NCBI GenBank assembly: GCA_040005555.1
Contig: JBDTYT010000069.1
Span: forward strand, 1-8,738
DNA length: 8,738 nt
From: JBDTYT01 sp040005555
GTDB lineage: Bacteria > Actinomycetota > UBA4738 > HRBIN12
Direction of reading: 5' to 3'
The position numbers and the translations under genes were made by a program. Shown here in pieces: positions 6,138 through 8,738 of the stretch (its first letter is position 1; each line of letters opens with the position of its first letter). Under the pieces are notes generated by a model. The model saw only the letters and a list, made by a program, of their open reading frames with translations, had not been told where the DNA came from and did no database searches.

Positions 6138-7295
6138 TTGCCGGACCACCTGCGTTTCCCGCTCCCCCTTGCCGGGATCCGCGTGGCCGACTTCTCCAGG
6201 GTCCTGGCCGGCCCGCTCGCGACGATGCTCCTCGCCGATCTCGGGGCCGACGTGATCAAGGTCGAGCGGCCAGGAACCGGCGATGACACCCGCGGCTGGG
6301 GACCTCCGTTCGTGGGCGAGGACGCCGCGTATTTCCTGGCGCTCAACCGCAACAAGCGCTCGGTCGTGCTCGATCTCGGAACCGAGGACGGGGTGTCGGC
6401 GGCCCACAAGCTCGCCATCTCGAGCGACGTCCTGGTGGAGAACTTCCGTCCGGGACTGATGGCGCGCTTCGGTCTGGACCACGATTCGCTCGCTCGGACA
6501 CACCCAGGGATCGTGTACTGCTCGCTGACAGCGTTCGGCGAGGAGGGCGAGGCCGCCGCAAAGCCCGGGTACGACATCATCGTGCAGGCGCTCTCCGGGC
6601 TCATGAGCTTCACGGGCCATCCCGGCGGAGAACCGACGAAGGTTGGCGTCGCCCTCCTGGACGTGATCTGTGGGCTGTACGCCGCGAACGGGATCCAGGC
6701 GGCGCTCCTCGGCCGGCAGGCGACCGGGCTGGGGGGGCGCGTCTCCGTCTCGCTCTTCGACGCGAGCGTTGCGGCTTTGGTCAACCAGGCCGCGAACTTC
6801 CTGCTCGGCGGCGTGGTTCCCCGGCCGATGGGAAACGCGCATCCCAACATCGTGCCGTATCAGCTCTTCGACTCGGCCGATCGCCCCTTCATCCTTGCGG
6901 CCGGCAACGACCGGTTGTTCGCGCGCACGTGCGAGGTGATCGGACTCCCGCTGCTCGCACAAGACGCTCGTTTCGCGACGAACGGATCCCGCGTCCGCAA
7001 CCGCGAGGAGCTCATCCCGCTGCTGCAGGAGGCCTTCTCGCGACGGCCGGCGGTGGAATGGCTCGCCTCGCTCGAGGAGGCCTCGGTCCCGTGCGCGCCC
7101 GTGCGCCGAGTCGATGAGGTATTCGGCTCACCTGAGGGCACGGCGATGGTCCAAGATGTCGACGATCCGGCCCGCGGGCTGCTGCGTCTGGTGGCGGACC
7201 CGATCCGTCTCTCGGGCACCCTCGCCGAGGTGCGTTCACCGCCGCCGAGGCTCGGCGAGCACACGGAGGAAGTGCTCCGTGAGCTCGACGCCTAA
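6138..7295 (+). CDS. CaiB/BaiF family (class III) CoA-transferase
   Basis: Cytoplasmic enzyme of 385 residues that should move coenzyme A between carboxylic acids, the length typical of formyl-CoA transferase and CaiB relatives. Family landmarks are LAGIRVADFSRVLAGP near the N-terminus, LADLGADVIKVERPGTGDD, LNRNKRSVVLDL, VENFRPGLM, GIVYCSLTAFGEEG, GYDIIVQALSGLMSFTG, and VGVALLDVICGLYAA. The aspartate in the last motif (D175) aligns with the catalytic Asp169 of formyl-CoA transferase, which forms a mixed anhydride with the acid. The C-terminal part has the usual GNDRLFARTCEVIGLP and SVPCAPVRRVDEVF segments. Racemase members of the family are a less likely alternative. The acid and CoA donor cannot be told from sequence. 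GTG 6102 would give 397 residues. The gene is overlapped by the methyltransferase downstream, so they are probably one transcript. Confidence 0.93.
   Translation: MPDHLRFPLPLAGIRVADFSRVLAGPLATMLLADLGADVIKVERPGTGDDTRGWGPPFVGEDAAYFLALNRNKRSVVLDLGTEDGVSAAHKLAISSDVLVENFRPGLMARFGLDHDSLARTHPGIVYCSLTAFGEEGEAAAKPGYDIIVQALSGLMSFTGHPGGEPTKVGVALLDVICGLYAANGIQAALLGRQATGLGGRVSVSLFDASVAALVNQAANFLLGGVVPRPMGNAHPNIVPYQLFDSADRPFILAAGNDRLFARTCEVIGLPLLAQDARFATNGSRVRNREELIPLLQEAFSRRPAVEWLASLEEASVPCAPVRRVDEVFGSPEGTAMVQDVDDPARGLLRLVADPIRLSGTLAEVRSPPPRLGEHTEEVLRELDA
7265..7269 (+). promoter_or_regulatory. Ribosome binding site fixing the methyltransferase start
   Basis: GGAGG lies 9 nt before GTG 7279, inside the end of the CoA-transferase gene. 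It is the best Shine-Dalgarno near any in-frame start and supports a 17-bp gene overlap. Confidence 0.7.
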
Positions 7296-8118
7296 GCCGG
7301 CGTCCGCGTCGGAGCGTTGGGGAGAGTCGCTACGGGCATGGTCGATCCCAGCGGCGATCGCTGCGGCGGCGCCGGAATCGCCGTACGGCTTCCCCACCGA
7401 GCTCTTCCGTCGACGCGGCGAGCGATCGACGCGGAGCGCTCCCACGCCCACGACGCGGCGCGCGCTCGAGGCGCTGCCCGATGGGGGAACGGTCCTCGAT
7501 GTCGGCGTCGGCGGTGGGGGAACCTCGATGCCGCTCGCCGGAAGGGCGTCGACGATCGTGGGCGTCGACGGTTCGGCGGACATGCTCGCGGCGTTCCGAG
7601 CGACGGCCGAACGGTCAGGCGTCACGGCCCGAACCATCAGCGGCCCCTGGCCGGAGGTCGCGGACCGGGCCGAGGCCGCGGATGTTGTGGTCTGCGGACA
7701 CGTCCTCTACAACGTGCAGGACGTGGCGCCGTTCGTCCAAGCGCTCACCGACCACGCGGTACGCCGCGTCGTCCTCGAGCTTACCGAGCGGCACCCGTGG
7801 TCGTGGATGCACGATCTGTGGCTGCGCTTCCACGCGCTCGGTCGGCCGGACGTCCCCACGGCCGCCGACGCGGGATCCGTGGTTCGGGAGCTCGGGCTCG
7901 AGGTCCGCAGGGAGGATCGCTTGGACACGGACTCCTCGGGCGGGTTCGAGCGCCGCGCGGACGCGGTGGCGCTCGTCCGCCGGCGGCTGTGTCTGCCGGC
8001 CGATAGGGACCCGGAGCTCGTGCAAGCGCTCGGAGCTCGCCTCGTCGAGCACGAGGGCCTCTGGTCCGCGGGACCCCGCGAGCAGGCGATCGTCACGCTG
8101 TGGTGGGACGTGGTCTGA
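7279..8118 (+). CDS. Class I SAM-dependent methyltransferase, substrate unknown
   Basis: Product of 279 residues. The glycine-rich SAM-binding motif I is VLDVGVGGGG (72-81), followed by the acidic residue that binds the ribose in VGVDGSADML (D97). A motif ADVVVCGHVLYNVQDV (about 135-150) fits the fourth strand. The N-terminal WGESLRAWSIPAAI segment, followed by ESPYGFPTELF, resembles the start of uncharacterised actinobacterial methyltransferases. The C-terminal part (HPWSWMHDLWLRFHALGRP and beyond) presumably forms the substrate lid. No signal peptide or membrane helix is visible. Start GTG 7279 overlaps the CoA-transferase by 17 bp and has GGAGG upstream; the open frame continues farther upstream but only as antisense-like coding inside the neighbour. 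Co-translation suggests a shared pathway, but the methyl acceptor is unknown. Confidence 0.88.
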   Translation: MSSTPKPASASERWGESLRAWSIPAAIAAAAPESPYGFPTELFRRRGERSTRSAPTPTTRRALEALPDGGTVLDVGVGGGGTSMPLAGRASTIVGVDGSADMLAAFRATAERSGVTARTISGPWPEVADRAEAADVVVCGHVLYNVQDVAPFVQALTDHAVRRVVLELTERHPWSWMHDLWLRFHALGRPDVPTAADAGSVVRELGLEVRREDRLDTDSSGGFERRADAVALVRRRLCLPADRDPELVQALGARLVEHEGLWSAGPREQAIVTLWWDVV

Positions 8119-8123
8119 AGGGG

Positions 8124-8146
8124 GCGCTCAGCAACCCTTGCAGCGC
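8124..8146. repeat. Small inverted repeat between convergent genes
   Basis: GCGCT (8124-8128) pairs with AGCGC (8142-8146), and GCAA (8131-8134) with TTGC (8138-8141), leaving a CCC loop and a two-base bulge. It spans the end of the lipoprotein gene, 5 bp past the methyltransferase stop, where a bidirectional terminator would be expected. There is no T-tract on either side, so intrinsic termination is doubtful. Confidence 0.25.
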
Positions 8147-8700
8147 AGGTCGATGACGTTCACGGACGTGAAACCGCCGCGGTCCTTGTCGGGAGCTCGG
8201 AGGGTGAGGCGGTCCCGGAGGACGTCGCCACTGACCTTCAGCCTGACCGGAGAGGACAAGGTCGTCGACCGGAACCCGCCGAGATCGTCGGCTCCCGCCG
8301 AGGGAGTGTGGCGCACGTCGCGCATCCGAAGGACGAGCATGCCCGCCCGCACCTCGCCGGTCACCGCGAGCTCGAACCGCCGGATCTGGATCTGCGCGAC
8401 CGGGAACGGACACGGGGAGCCCTTCGAGGTGAGGAGCGCCACCCCGGTTCCCGCGGCCGTCTTGCTCTCGACCGTGAACGAGAGCGTCGTCTTCCAGTCG
8501 GTCGAGCAGGTTCCTCCCACGTACAGACGGTGGGTGCTCCGCGTGACGATCGTGCCGGTCCAGGTGGGGAGCGTCGCCGGCCGCGGAGATATCGACGGCT
8601 CGCCAGCGCTCGAACCTGTTTCGACCACGGGGCTCGCGCCGGGATCGCACGCCACCGTGAGGACCGCCAGCAGCACGACGATCGCGCCGCCACGCCTCAC
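8128..8700 (-). CDS. Small secreted lipoprotein with four conserved-looking cysteines, unknown function
   Basis: Product of 190 residues that I cannot assign to a named family. Residues 1-18 form a lipoprotein signal: basic MRR, a hydrophobic core, and a lipobox ending LTVAC with the acylated cysteine at 18. A Ser/Pro/Gly-rich linker follows to about residue 45. The rest alternates hydrophobic and polar residues in many short strands and is probably a beta-sandwich or barrel domain. Besides C18 there are cysteines at 65, 97, 187 and 190, the last two as a C-terminal CKGC, so two disulfides are plausible. It should be anchored on the outer face of the membrane. The GTG start at 8700 overlaps the stop of an upstream gene as GTGA, so translation is probably coupled. 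It converges on the methyltransferase with a 9-bp gap. Confidence 0.8.
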   Translation of the reverse strand: MRRGGAIVVLLAVLTVACDPGASPVVETGSSAGEPSISPRPATLPTWTGTIVTRSTHRLYVGGTCSTDWKTTLSFTVESKTAAGTGVALLTSKGSPCPFPVAQIQIRRFELAVTGEVRAGMLVLRMRDVRHTPSAGADDLGGFRSTTLSSPVRLKVSGDVLRDRLTLRAPDKDRGGFTSVNVIDLRCKGC

Positions 8701-8738
8701 GTGGCCCGGCGGCGCACGTAGTCGCGCACGATGAACTC
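8697..8738 (-). CDS. C-terminal end of an unidentified upstream gene (partial)
   Basis: Reading the - strand from the window edge gives 13 codons, EFIVRDYVRRRAT, followed by TGA at 8699-8697. The stop overlaps the lipoprotein start codon (GTGA), the same junction seen between the two importer ATPase genes, and codon use fits the rest of the window. The fragment is too short to identify. A basic, arginine-rich end after a hydrophobic turn would suit either a soluble protein or the cytoplasmic tail of a membrane protein. Confidence 0.5.
   Translation of the reverse strand, partial: EFIVRDYVRRRAT

Noticed and set aside
7481..8734. A long + strand open frame running from the methyltransferase to the window end.
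   Set aside because: It overlaps the methyltransferase out of frame and lies antisense to the lipoprotein, which has a convincing signal peptide and lipobox; the translation is Arg/Ser-rich noise.
1..8738. CRISPR array, insertion sequence, toxin-antitoxin pair, tRNA or defence genes.
   Set aside because: No regularly spaced repeats, no transposase or terminal inverted repeats, no small paired genes and no RNA-gene signatures were found by reading both strands.

Overview
The window comes from a high-GC bacterium with GTG and TTG starts, overlapping stop/start codons and strongly G/C-ending codons. The gene content and the methyltransferase style suggest an actinobacterial chromosome, probably from an uncultured or poorly described lineage. 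That placement is inference; there is no rRNA or marker gene here to settle it. I see no mobile element, CRISPR array, tRNA or rRNA.

Bases 1-5296 hold the 3' part of a complete-looking peptide-type (Dpp/Opp) ABC importer operon on the + strand. The order is a solute-binding protein (5'-truncated by the window edge), the DppB-type and DppC-type permeases, and the DppD-type and DppF-type ATPases. The genes are 33 and 3 bp apart or overlap by 4 bp, so they should be co-transcribed and partly translationally coupled. The binding protein carries a C-terminal membrane anchor. Both ATPases carry the four-cysteine C-terminal extension known in some homologues to hold an iron-sulfur cluster.

Bases 5293-5967 hold a - strand gene that converges on the importer operon and shares the palindromic stop CTAG with it. 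It encodes a probable winged-helix plus coiled-coil protein that I do not recognise.

The divergent intergenic region (about 5968-6137) is the most information-rich non-coding stretch. It holds a good vegetative promoter (TTGACC-N18-TATAAA) and a small dyad over its -35 box. A strong stem-loop followed by five T residues starts at the predicted transcription start.

Bases 6138-8118 hold a two-gene + strand unit: a CaiB/BaiF (class III) CoA-transferase, overlapped by 17 bp by a class I SAM-dependent methyltransferase of unknown substrate.

Bases 8128-8738 are - strand: a small cysteine-containing lipoprotein, and the last 13 codons of an upstream gene whose stop overlaps the lipoprotein start (GTGA). 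The lipoprotein converges on the methyltransferase with a 9-bp gap.

Nothing in the window is clearly a new defence or mobile system. The best candidates for something undescribed are the winged-helix/coiled-coil protein with the structured divergent leader beside it, the C-terminally anchored binding protein, and the CoA-transferase/methyltransferase pair.
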